Shown piece by piece: positions 32,196 to 43,500 of a DNA stretch of 64,000 nucleotides. Numbering within the stretch: the stretch's first letter is position 1; each line of letters begins with the position of its first letter. A model generated the notes under the pieces. That model saw only the letters and a program-made list of their open reading frames with translations. It ran no database searches and was not told the DNA's origin. Both the position numbers and the translations under genes were made by a program. The DNA lies in contig JAAROD010000054.1 of assembly GCA_012274445.1 (NCBI GenBank), forward strand, positions 682,001 through 746,000, read 5' to 3'. This stretch comes from Sclerotiophoma versabilis (lineage: Eukaryota > Ascomycota > Dothideomycetes > Pleosporales > Didymellaceae).

Positions 32196-34175
32196 ATGGG
32201 CAAGACAACGACTCTAAGATCTATCATGTCATTATCGAGCAAAAAACAAGGCCCTATTGCAACCGCTTCGGGAGGGCCACAATCGGATCCAACGACAGGC
32301 CATGATGCATGCTTCATTACGGGTCTATCAACTGACCTCACCTACTATATCATCGACTTCATTCCCCCTGAATCGCATCTCGACTTTGCATGCACATGCA
32401 AGAGAATTGCGGATTGCTCCCGTAAAGTTTTGAAGCGTCATCAGGAAGCTTACAGCAAGTACCGGGTTGCATCAGACATTTCGCCAACTACCATCCCAAC
32501 ATTACTACGTAGCGCGTTTGGACGCGCAGACCCACTACTTGCCTGGCATGTTCGATCAATTGAGATCTGGTATGATCGCACAAGCTGGCTAGACTGGAAA
32601 ATATTCCGGTTTGACCATCTTCTGCATGAAGGAGATATGGACATCGACTGCACGTCGTGGAAATGGCAGGATGACGAGCTGGAGGAGTATCTGGAAGATA
32701 TCGACGATCAATTTGATGCGGTAATTGACAATGGTGATGAGGACGCTCGTGTGGAGGCTCGCGAGCAATTTGAAGACGGTCTCGACGGCATACTGAAGAT
32801 GCTTCTCATCGTATATTGCCCAAGATTACGGGACGTCAAATTCATCACACAAGAGCATCACCAAAAGTCAACGCTCGGCTGGCTCAAGAGGATGATTGAA
32901 GGCAGCATCTGGTACGGCAGCCACTGGCCTCCTGGTCTTTGCAGCATTCGAGAAGTCGCTATTGGCGTCAAGTCAGAGACATGGATGACAAAACAGCACA
33001 CAGACAACGGGGACGGTGATCCGGACCGACCAAACAAGTCCATGGAAGTCTTCTCTTCTCTACTTCGTTTGCCTTGTCTCAACTCGATATACTACAACGG
33101 CCTCGAGCGCTCAGACTGGGATGACCAAACAGACTATGAGTCTCGCACGCTGATACCACACCGCTCTTCCACGGTGAAGCAAATTTTCCTTGACGATTGC
33201 GGCGATATGTCCTATTCTTTCCGCTGTGCGCTCCCCCAAGCACCGTTTGCGCTCGAGACCTTCACACTCCGAGCCGGAGACAGTCGCAGTCGGCTGGAAG
33301 ACGCCGACGCCCTCGTGCAGGGTCTCTGCTCGCAGCAATCTACCTCTCTGCATACCCTAATGTTCTATGGACCGTACAGCTACAATCAGATTCATGGCTA
33401 TAGGTGCTCTTGTTACCGCAACGAGGAGCTCGAACAAGCACACAATCTCAAGACTGTAGCTATCAACATCTCGGATGTAGAGTTGGACTGCATGTATTCC
33501 ATGGATGGAGAAGATAATAAGATGACAGAAGAAGAGCAGCGCAAATACTTCGTCAAATGGTTTCGTGAGACTGCTTTTCCGAGCTCCATCGAGAGGCTGG
33601 TGTTCTGGGGAAAGGCTGAAGAGTACTTCCTGTGCCATTGTAAGGGGAAATTCCTCGACTGGCTCGAAGATGCACTTATCAACGTCATACAGTCTCATCG
33701 CTGGAAGGAGGGATGGGATGAGGAAGACGAAGAGGAGTTCGACAAGCTCTCTGCTGCTTATGAGTCCTTCTGCCCAGATCTCAAAGCTGTCTATCTCGAG
33801 GAGATAGAGAGTCAGTACAAGGAGTCGAGACATATGAGCGGTGGCCCGTATACCGAAAAAGTTTACTTCCAGAAACTCGTTGAAGTTGGCAAAGAAGCGG
33901 GGATCGACATTCATACGCTTACCAGCCGCGCGCCCGCCAAACAGGCGCACAAGTTTCCTACAGCACCAGACAAATATGACTTGCGGACAGGTCCTTGGTG
34001 GGAGCGTAAACATGAGACTCGGGACTGGGTGTTTGATGTGTATAAGGGAAGGAGGGTGTCTCGAGGGTGTGGCAAGTGCGGGAGGTGCGAGCAGTGTTTG
34101 AGCGAGTACAGTGAGGAGCTGTGGACATCCAGGACCAATGAATGTAGAACAGACCTTGGTAGTGTGTGTTTGTAG
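32196..34175 (+). CDS. F-box-like protein with C-terminal cysteine cluster
   Basis: 659 residues from ATG 32196; the frame extends upstream to about 32100 but without an ATG. Near residues 45-80 an F-box-like segment reads LSTDLTYYIIDFIPPESHLDFACTCKRIAD, the usual place and pattern for fungal F-box proteins that recruit substrates to SCF ubiquitin ligases. The large middle part has leucine-patterned stretches and acidic patches (WQDDELEEYLEDIDDQFD; EEDEEEFDKLSAAYESF), suggestive of an irregular repeat or LRR-like substrate domain. The C-terminus carries CGKCGRCEQC followed by a further Cys, which could bind zinc. No specific substrate can be inferred. The F-box call is moderate; an alternative is a general fungal protein of unknown function. 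Confidence 0.68.
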   Translation: MGKTTTLRSIMSLSSKKQGPIATASGGPQSDPTTGHDACFITGLSTDLTYYIIDFIPPESHLDFACTCKRIADCSRKVLKRHQEAYSKYRVASDISPTTIPTLLRSAFGRADPLLAWHVRSIEIWYDRTSWLDWKIFRFDHLLHEGDMDIDCTSWKWQDDELEEYLEDIDDQFDAVIDNGDEDARVEAREQFEDGLDGILKMLLIVYCPRLRDVKFITQEHHQKSTLGWLKRMIEGSIWYGSHWPPGLCSIREVAIGVKSETWMTKQHTDNGDGDPDRPNKSMEVFSSLLRLPCLNSIYYNGLERSDWDDQTDYESRTLIPHRSSTVKQIFLDDCGDMSYSFRCALPQAPFALETFTLRAGDSRSRLEDADALVQGLCSQQSTSLHTLMFYGPYSYNQIHGYRCSCYRNEELEQAHNLKTVAINISDVELDCMYSMDGEDNKMTEEEQRKYFVKWFRETAFPSSIERLVFWGKAEEYFLCHCKGKFLDWLEDALINVIQSHRWKEGWDEEDEEEFDKLSAAYESFCPDLKAVYLEEIESQYKESRHMSGGPYTEKVYFQKLVEVGKEAGIDIHTLTSRAPAKQAHKFPTAPDKYDLRTGPWWERKHETRDWVFDVYKGRRVSRGCGKCGRCEQCLSEYSEELWTSRTNECRTDLGSVCL

Positions 34176-37100
34176 ATACGCGCCATCAGGTGGCGCGGTC
34201 GGACTGGTATAGAGCTCGTGTCTGCTTCTAATACAGACTTTCTTTTTACTCCCTCCTTGTCTGTCTTCGTAAATGAAGGCCGTCTAGCCGAAAGTCGTAT
34301 GTGCCAGCTCCTGCTTCCAAAACGTACAGCGTGGTTGTCTGTGACTTTGTCAAATTCTGCCTACAAGAACAACCAACCTACAAGCGAAGACGCCTACCGC
34401 ATGTTCTGTACCTGCTTTCTCAAAACCGCCGGTGTTCACAAAGAGCGTTCTACTGTCTTGCATGCTCGAATTCATACATCCGTTGCCCTGAAGCACATGA
34501 TTGCCACACAGTCCCAATTCCAGCTGATAGAGATGCACACCTGCCTTCCTCTGCTTCATTACCGACGTGAGTGCCTTCGATATCTTTGTGAGATTTGCAA
34601 GCGAGTATATATGTCTCACTGTCTGGTCTGCCTCTTACTTACATTCTGACATCCTTTACATATTCCCTAAAAGACCCAGTATGGCAGGACATGTTCCTAT
34701 GGAGACTGAAAACATCTTCAACTACTCGTTTGTACTCTCCCTCTCTAGAATTTCGCTACTTCTCTGCAGAAAATGTGCTTACTGCTCGTTATGCAAAAGA
34801 CTGAAATCCACTCTAGCAGCGCGTCATTAAGATATCGAATATGCTGTACGCTGTGCAGCAGTCGTTTAGAACCGTCTGATTTTTCGAAGTGACCTTGTGA
34901 AAGCGTTTCTGCAGTGGTTGATGCAAACTTCGATTTTAAGACAAGACTAGCTAACAGGTGCGCTCTTCCAAGAAGCTGGGGACGGGAAAGACTGAACTTG
35001 TTTCAGGTCCGGTCCCGACTTCACTGACGGCCCTACCGCGTGCTAGCCCCGTGACTTCGTGACATGTTGGCGACAGATCTTCGAGCTGTTGCATCTGCAC
35101 CTACAGCTCTTTCATGCTGACAAGCGCACTAAGAAAGTTTATCGTGTCTTAAGCATTATCGCATCCCTCCATTTCCTTGGCCAGCATGCAGTACCGCGGA
35201 GTAAGATGCAGAAACGGCAATCCTCAATGTTGAGATGCATAGCAATGCCGTACACATACGTCAGCGCACATATCCCACTCATGACCCTCGAGGATAGAAT
35301 CCTTCAAAGGTCGACGTTGGCAAATGCTTGAAGGCGATCACGGAACCTGCGTGGTGTCGCAGGAAGCACCTGCACCGCGGACGCACGAACGTGTTGCGAT
35401 CAAGACGTCCCTTCCTCAGATTCCCACCCGCCGCTACCATCATCTTGCATAACTCATCCTGGATAAGCAATTCATCTGCCATGGGCAATTATTGCATCGG
35501 GATCATGATCCCACACATCTTGGCAATACGCTTCGACCTCGTAGATTATTGAATGATGTTCGTTCTCGTGTTACCCACACGCCCATGACATGGGAGGCGC
35601 GGAACTTCGTATCAGCACCGTCCATCGGTTACATGGTTAAGCAGCCCTGCGACTCGTGCGAAGCACCGAGGCACCGTGCTGGAACACGGATCATGATCAG
35701 CAAGCACGCCGTGCAGGCCGTTTGCAGGTGCACAGTAAGGCATGGCTGGGGATGAGACGACGGCAATACGTCATGCTGATACGGCTCACCCAACCTTCTC
35801 CGAGCGATGTAGACAGCAATGCTGATTGTGAAACCAGGATCCACGGAGCAAGGCGTGACGTTGAGGGATGATTAAGCCCGGGATGGACGATTACCGATGT
35901 CAACGTCAAGTGAGGCCGCATATTGCGGTCTGACAGAACGCGGATAAGCTTCGAGCGAGTGCTCAAGCTTCCGGCTCCTGGGGGGTCAGAGCTTCAGCTT
36001 CACTTTCCTTGATAGAGGACTTGTTGACGCACATCAGTTCACAAGTTTCATCATGGAATCATTCACTCTATTGATTGACATGACCAGGCCCGTTTTCGTA
36101 CCCAAATTCCCGTGTCAAACCCATGAGATCAATCAACTTGCAGCTAACCATGCATCTCACCAACCACCAACCGCAGCTACCCCACGATGAGAAGAAGTGC
36201 ACCAAGCGCATGCGCTACTGCATGCACATCTCCAAGCCTTATAAGCAGCCATTGGCCAATCACATCCATCTCGTTCGCTATCTCTTCTGACCTGCACTTC
36301 GCTAATTCCAAGCTTCATGGCTGAACGCTGGTTGCACGCCACTGCGCTGTTGCAATTGTGTTAGGTCTCGCATCGCGCCGCAGAGCACGCACGAAGTCTT
36401 GGAACCGTCGACGATAGCCAGAGCGGTGGAAGCGCGGGTGAATTAGGATTGGCCACGAGGAGATGCATGCTGATCTCCCCCGCTTGGGGGCGTTGGCAGC
36501 ACCAACATCAGCATCGCTTCGAAACTTACTGCCGTAGCTGCTGCAGACGGCAATCTGTGACGACTTGGACCTACAACAGCCAAGGATCAGCCACTTGCAC
36601 CCGCATATCTTGATACCTGACTGGCTTCGAAACTGTAGCTTGAGGCTCACCTGAAAACGCTTTTTGTACTCACTTTGTGGCACTGAGCTACTTGGCTTAC
36701 TACCACCAGCGATTCCATTTGTCACAGTCTTAACGATTGATAAGCCGTAAGGTTGATTTGCACCAGGATACATCGCAAGGCTTGCAGAACGGTAGAGAAG
36801 CGGCACCTAACCAACTGACACCCGTGAATTCGCCCGATATGCACGATGCTAACGCCACGTTCTGTTGAAGAGACCACAATGGTAAAAGGACCAGATGGAT
36901 CAAGATAGCGGCCTTTCGAAGCATTGCAGTCTATAGCGGTAGGGCGGTTATGCCCTAGTATTTAGTTAGAAGTGAATGGTAGTTGCAAGGTTATCTTCAA
37001 TTACTAAGGGAGAAGCGTTACGGTAATGAGTAATTGCAGATATCACAAGCAACAAGGTAGAATGTTTAAGTTCGATCGGTATCAATTACTACAAAGAAAT

Positions 37101-37253
37101 ATGCTCCTTGGTATACAGAGAGTAATTAAAAAACGGCGACTGATTATTAACCTCGCTAGGGAGGTGGGCTCATCACACCCGTGGCCAGTACATGTAACCA
37201 ACCACATAAGCCGTTCATCTTTCTCATATGCATCCATGCGCCATAATTTACAT
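34176..37253. other. Gene-poor stretch, about 3 kb
   Basis: Lies between the 3' end of the F-box-like gene and the 3' end of the H+-ATPase gene. The frames are short (under 165 codons), overlap on opposite strands and carry no recognisable domain. No tRNA, repeat array or transposon end was found. The last few hundred bases are AT-rich and probably the 3' UTR region of the ATPase. Confidence 0.45.
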
Positions 37254-40200
37254 TTACTCGTCGTCCTCCTCCTCGGCAGCGCGAGCGGCAAGGACGTAAC
37301 GCTGGGTTCCGTGCTTGTCGACACCGTGCTCGAGAGCAAGCTTGCTGAGAGCAGCAATCATGTTCTCGATGTGAGGGTTCTTCCTGTGGCGGTCCTTGCG
37401 GCCGAGCTGGTCGAGCCATGAGATACGGTTGAGCAGGTAGTAGACAATGGCAATGATGATTGTGACACCAATGGAGTAAGCCCAGATGAGGACAACAGTG
37501 ACAATGTCGACCCAACCGCGCTCCTGGAACTTGGAGTTGTGGGTAGGAGGGTTGGTCTGGTAGTCGGTACCGGACATCCAGCCGAAAAGGGCGAAAATGG
37601 TAGCAAGAGCATCGACACCGAGAATGGCGATGACAAGCTGGAACGAGGGGAAGGTCTTACCGCCACGAGTGACGAAGATGAGCCAGTTCTCGGTAAGAGC
37701 AACCTCGAGGAAGAGAATGGGCTGGATGGCACCGAAGTTGACGATGATACCACCGTTGGGCAGGAAAAGAGTGCCACGGATGATCCAGGTACCGAGAGCG
37801 AGGAGAAGACCAAGGACGACGGAAATGAGCCAGATCTTGGGCAACTGCCACTCGACAGGGCGCTGCTCAGAGTGAGCGTTGTCGTAAGCGACGGCGACGG
37901 TAGCCAAATCAGCGAAGAGGGCAAGGAAGACGATGAGCTCGGCACGGATGGTCTCGTTGAGGATGATCATCGTGGTGACGAGGTAGACTTCCAAGTGCAA
38001 GCAGAGGGCGATACGGTACTGGATGTAAGCCTTCATACGCTGGAAAATCTGGCGGGCAGTCTTGATGGCAAGGACAATGGTGGAAAGACCGGGAGCAAGG
38101 AAGACGATATCGGCGGCAGCCTGAGCAGCCTCAGTGGAACCCTCGACGGCAATACCGCAGTCAGACTTCTTCAGGGAAGGAGCATCGTTGACACCGTCAC
38201 CAGTCATGGCAGTCAAGTGACCACGCTGCTGGAGCATTTCGACGACCTGGTACTTGTGCTCAGGGAAGACTTCAGCGAAACCGTCAGCACGCTCGACGAG
38301 ATCGTGCTGAGTAGTACCGGTAAGACCACCGTGGATAAGCTTGGTAGAGTTGTAAACCTTGGTTCCGAGGGCAAGCATCTTGCAGGTCTCCTTAGCGATG
38401 GCAATAGCATCACCAGTCAACATCTTGACGGGAACACCAAGCTGCTGGGCCTCAATAATGGTCTGAGCGGTATCCTCACGAGGGGGGTCGAACATGGACA
38501 AGAGACCGAGAAGGATCCAGTCACCGTCGTTCTTCTGGTAAGCGACACCAAGGGAACGGAAACCACGGCGGGCAAGCTCGGAAGCCTTCTCCTTGTAGAG
38601 GTTGGCAGTGATCTCGTCGCAGTTGGCAAGGTTGACAATGGCCTTGGGGGCACCCTTGGCGCAGACGTACTTGTCACCACCCATGTGGCAGACGGCAGTG
38701 ATACGCTTGGAGACGGGGTCGAAGGGAGTGAACTTCTCGGTCCTCCAGCCCATGTTAAGGATCTCACGAGCCTTGGGGTAGCGGCGGATGGTCAGAATGG
38801 TAACCTTGTCGATGGGGTCGAGGGACTTGAGGTTGTGGGAAGAGGCGAGAGCGGCAACAGCCATCATCCAGTTAACATCCTGGCCCTCAGCGACGTAAGG
38901 CTCACGGAGAGACAACTGGTTGGCAGTGAGGGTACCGGTCTTGTCAGAGCAGAGAACGTCAACACCAGCGAGGGACTCAATGGCGGTGAGCTTCTGAACG
39001 ATAGCCTTCTGCTCGGCGAGGTAGGCAGCGCCGACAGCGAGGGTGGTGGTGGTGACAACGGGAAGACCGACGGGGACACCGACGATGAACATGATCAGGG
39101 CGTAGTGGAGAAGAGTAACAGACTTGTCGGTACCCTCACGAGCGACGGAGATGGGGATGTGACGGAAGAAACCACCGATCCAGGCCAAGAGGATGAAGAA
39201 CATGACCAAGACGAGAAGCGCTGTACCGATGGAGTTCATGATAGCCTTGAAGTGACCCTGGTCCTGAGCGCCCTGGACGAGCGAAGCAGTGCGACCAACG
39301 AAAGAGTGCTTAGCAGTGGCGATGACGATACCGTAGGCCTTGCCGCGCTTGCAACCAGTGGTGTAGTAAGCGACCTCACCCATGTACTTGTCGACAGCGA
39401 GGGATTCACCGGTAATGGCAGACTGATCGCAAGCAACGAGGGAAACACCCTGAGTAATGGGGTTCTCCTCATCGAACTTGTCCTCATCGATTTCATCCTC
39501 CTTCTCGTCTGGGTCACCGTCGTGGAACTTGTCCTCAGCCTTGAGCTTGAGGTATAGTTCGAAATCCTCAGGCTTGTCGTAGTCGCAGATAAGACGGACG
39601 TCACCGGGAACGGTAGCACCCTCTTCGACGACAACGATGTCACCGGGGACGAGCTCACGGGCGAGAATGGTCTGTTGCTGGTTGTCACGGACGACAGTCG
39701 CCTTCATGGCGATGTCACCCTTGAGGGACGCGACGACATCGGCGGCCTGCTTCTCCTGGTACCAACCGACAATAGCGTTAAGAAGAAGAATACCACAGAT
39801 GACACCGAAATCGACCCAATCCTGAAGACCGGCGGCGAGAAGGGCGGCAAGTTCCATAACTACATTGCGTTAGTCGTGCACGAGCAATAGAGTTGTGCAG
39901 ATTTGCATACCGTAGAGAATAGGACCGGTGAAGTAACCCATGAACTGCTTCAACAGGTTGGTCTTCTCCGAGGAGATTTCGTTGAATCCATAGCGCTTGC
40001 GGCGGTTGTCGGCCTCAGTGGTCGACAGACCAGTGCGGAGCTCAGTGTTGACGACTGCATCGTGAGTTAGCAAACGCGTTTCGGTAAATTTGCATAAAAA
40101 CGGGATGTATGCTAGGGTGTTGCCGTGGAGCGACTAGTGTGACAACTGATAGTTCGCACGTGACCATGGCCCCACAGCGGCTGCAGCTAGCTGCAAGCTT

Positions 40201-40599
40201 CACCTAGGAAGCTCCCGGTCTACAGCTTGAAGACATGCACAAATCCACTCAGTACGCCACCCAATGCTGGCGTAATGATGATCGGGGCAGCTGATTGCGT
40301 CGCGCCAGATTGGTCTGATCGCGGTGATGATGGATAATATACGTACAGTCATCAGGAACCTCAGCAGCAAGGTCGACACCACCGGAGGCCTTTCCACCGC
40401 CGGGCTGCCACCACTTCTTCTTCTTGGGTGCCTCTTCCTGGTGGTGACCAGCGGACCTGGGGTCGCGGTAGAAGAGGATGTACTTCTGCAGGGCAGTGTA
40501 CTCGTCCATGCCCTCGAACTCGGTCATGGAGACGATGGACTTTTGGCGCTCAGCAGCGCTGCTAGCGCGCCCGCGCTCGACATCTTCGCCGGGTGCCAT
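37254..40599 (-). CDS. Plasma-membrane H+-ATPase (P3A type)
   Basis: Electrogenic proton pump that energises nutrient uptake and controls cytosolic pH. Exons 40599-40347, 40054-39911 and 39859-37254 give 1000 residues, longer than the roughly 920 of yeast or Neurospora Pma1. The phosphorylation site CSDKTGTLTANQLS puts the catalytic Asp at 438. ITGES (about 281-285), VGVPVGLPVV, KGAPKAI and MTGDGVNDAPSLKK are all intact, and ten helices can be placed. Between DVRLICDYD and LVACDQSAITGES the actuator domain carries an acidic insert of about 45 residues (about 225-270). The tail ends in ARAAEEEDDE and lacks the RxSTxHE autoinhibitory motif of yeast Pma1. Strong codon bias indicates high expression. 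The second exon pair is separated by a 292-bp intron. Confidence 0.95.
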
Positions 40600-43500
40600 G
40601 TTGATTAAATATGCTCAGTAGATGTGTCGGGGGTCGGATTATTAGTGGGTGTAATAGTTGTCAATCACAGAGAAGGCTCCCAGCGACCGGAGGAAGGGAG
40701 GCGTGGAGTTGTCAGGGTCGGGCAAGCTCAGCAATCGGTAAGAGCGTGCGAGTCCTTCTCTGTGAAGAAAGAGTGAGGGAGGAGGGACCGCAGCGGATTA
40801 TATCCAAAGACGCTCAGGGAAAAATCTGCTGGCTGGATCCGTGTCTGCCGATGGCTGGTGATTGGTTTCCTCGATAGCAGTCCAAGGTTGAGGGAGCACG
40901 TACCAACGCGCCGCTCACAACAAACCGAAAGAGCTACAATAAATCGCGCACCCGCTATGTCATTAGCGGCCCGTGCACCCTGGCGATTTGCGGCCTTTGC
41001 CCGTTGCAGCGAGTGCCTATCCGCGTCCGCCGCGGGCTGCACCAGTGCGCCTGGGTGCGGCGAGAGTGGTCGCAGGCGAGGTCATGCTGGATCGTCTTTC
41101 ATTGCGTGCAATTGCTCATCACGATGCTTGCCGTGGTGGTGCTCGCTGCGACTCAGTCCCACAGCAACTACACTAGAGCGCCCAGCATCCCATCGCGATC
41201 TGGGTCCTAGGTGCATAGCGCGACGCTGAGCGGCAGGAGAAATTAAGCGTGTGGGATAGCACGAGACTGTGTGCAACGCCAGCAGGGATGCTGCTCTGCG
41301 ACGTTGGGAGCAAGCAGCCAGCACCTCCACCATCGCTGCCTCCAACTGCACGACGCCTGGAGCAGTCAAGCGCCACAGACTGGCATCAGCCTCCGGGCCC
41401 CCCATGCACCAAGCTTCTGCAGCCAAGAGAGCAAGCTTTGGGTGCAGGGCTCGACGTCGGACGCGCTGCAGCTGGCAGCTCGCTCGCGGCGCGTCTGGTC
41501 GCGAGAGGCATCGGCGAGGCATTTTCTACCCTCCGTCGCTGGCTCGCACGAAAGAGCGACTCCGCAGAGCCTCAACGAGGATTCCCCACGCCATGAGCGT
41601 TTTTCGCAATTTTCGCTTCTAGTGCGCTCGCCGCCCCGTTTCTTGCTTCCCTGCGTGAGCTGGTGCGCGTTGGCAGCGCCGGGCAGCCAGTAACTGAGGT
41701 CTGTCATCCGAGCCTTCTCCAGACCCATCTGCACTGCAGCGATCAGGCATGCCCAGAGGAGCAACTGTTTGCATCGCAAGCCTGCGGCCACCCCCGCGCC
41801 GGCTGCGACTTCAGAAGCACCGAGACTGCCCGGGGCCGCAGGCGACTGCCAGCCCAGGTCAACTCGTAGGGGCCGTAGATTAGACGCCCCATCGTCGGCC
41901 GAATCAGCGTGGCCAGAGTGCCGAGTTGCCTAGGGCAACCGCGCTTCCAATTACAGAGAATATTGTGGTAATACGACGACACACCCAGATCTGTCGCAAG
42001 CGCGCGCGGCTGCAATGAACACTGGAGACTCATTAAACGCAGGGCCTCCAGGTTTGCTCACTGTTACGCTGTCCTCGTCGCCGTGTGCGGCCAGCCTGTC
42101 CAGGTTTTACATTCCGTGGAAGGCATCCCCGATGCGGAAGGCACCCAGGCTGCGCACGTGACCCCGCAACAACCGGATCCACCAGGTGCGACTGCCGATG
42201 CTTCACCGGCACGCTGATTTGAGCGGGCTCACCGCTGTATCTTGCGCGGGAATAATGATTGCGTATTTTCACGACTCTATTGAATTATAATTTCTCCTCG
42301 GCGACGTCCCCTGGTGGTCGTTCTGAGACCTGCATAGAACACCTTTACCGGTGTCGGACCGCAAACGTTGCTGCCGCACCATCCTCATATCTTGCCTCAG
42401 CCGTCGCTTCCCGCAATCTTGGGCCTTATGTTTCGACGACTATTGTTTCGTTGGAGCGTTCTGTTTCATCTACTACAAGTTTTTCAACTTCACGACGCCA
42501 ATTCTCTAGGAGGGACGATCCCATGAATTATTTTGTGCCTGCACATCGACCAGGTGGAGCGCCTCAATAGTATCTGGGATAATAGTCCGAATGCTTCGCG
42601 AATGCTTCGGATATTGGTCTGTACCCACCACAGGCCACCGCTTACCTCATTGCTTAATCCAAGTTTCTCCTCACTTCTCCGCGACATGACGCAAGAAGTG
42701 CTCTCCCGCCTCTTCTCCAGACTCAGCCTGCAGGTCAAACGTGCACAAAGCTTCGTGTCTTGTCATGGACCCTGACAGACTTTAGGCGCGCCGTTTGATT
42801 TTGCAATCCCTGGACTACGAAAACGATTCCAACCATCATAACTATGTTTCACGAAAGACCAGGCGGAAACCCGAGCCGTAGTTGTGTTTGCCTGCGACCT
42901 CCGATGTTTCGCCCCCAACCTCTCGCGTACTGAACCCCAGGCGCAAGAACCAACCTATTCTGAAACACTGTGAACCGAACAATGGACTACGAACTCGTCT
43001 CGAGCGTAGTGTGGCAACAGCGACAGGCAAAACTATCGTCTTGTTCGATATCACTGAGAATGAGTCGCAAGCTTGGAGACAGATTAGAAGCATCTGTTGC
43101 GCGGATCGTTTCTGTGCGACTCGGAGAGGCCAATGGCAACCAGCTGTATACCAATGCTACAACTGTCCACCCAACATTTGCTCAATCAACGACGGATCTT
43201 GATTTGCGCAACGAACATTCACCGCCGTGTACCAACCTCCCAAACGCTACCTGAGGCATACAATCGTTACAGCCAAGCACTGGTCTCTGTGCTTGTTGCA
43301 CATCGTCGACGTTCCCATACGGACCCGTGAACACTCGCGCATTGAAAAATGTGGTGATCGTACTTGGCGCCCAGACAGCTCCACCCCCATCCTCCAGAAT
43401 CGCGCAACGCGATCGACATCTCCGTTTCCAAAAGGGCCGGGTTCCACTTCGAGTATTCTCTACCTGCATCGTGAGTCGTGGCAGAACCACCGCATCTCCA

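Noticed and set aside
37539..39557. 672-codon plus-strand frame opposite the H+-ATPase
   Set aside because: It is a shadow of the strongly biased codons of the pump on the other strand. It has a Gly/Asp/Thr composition and no domain.
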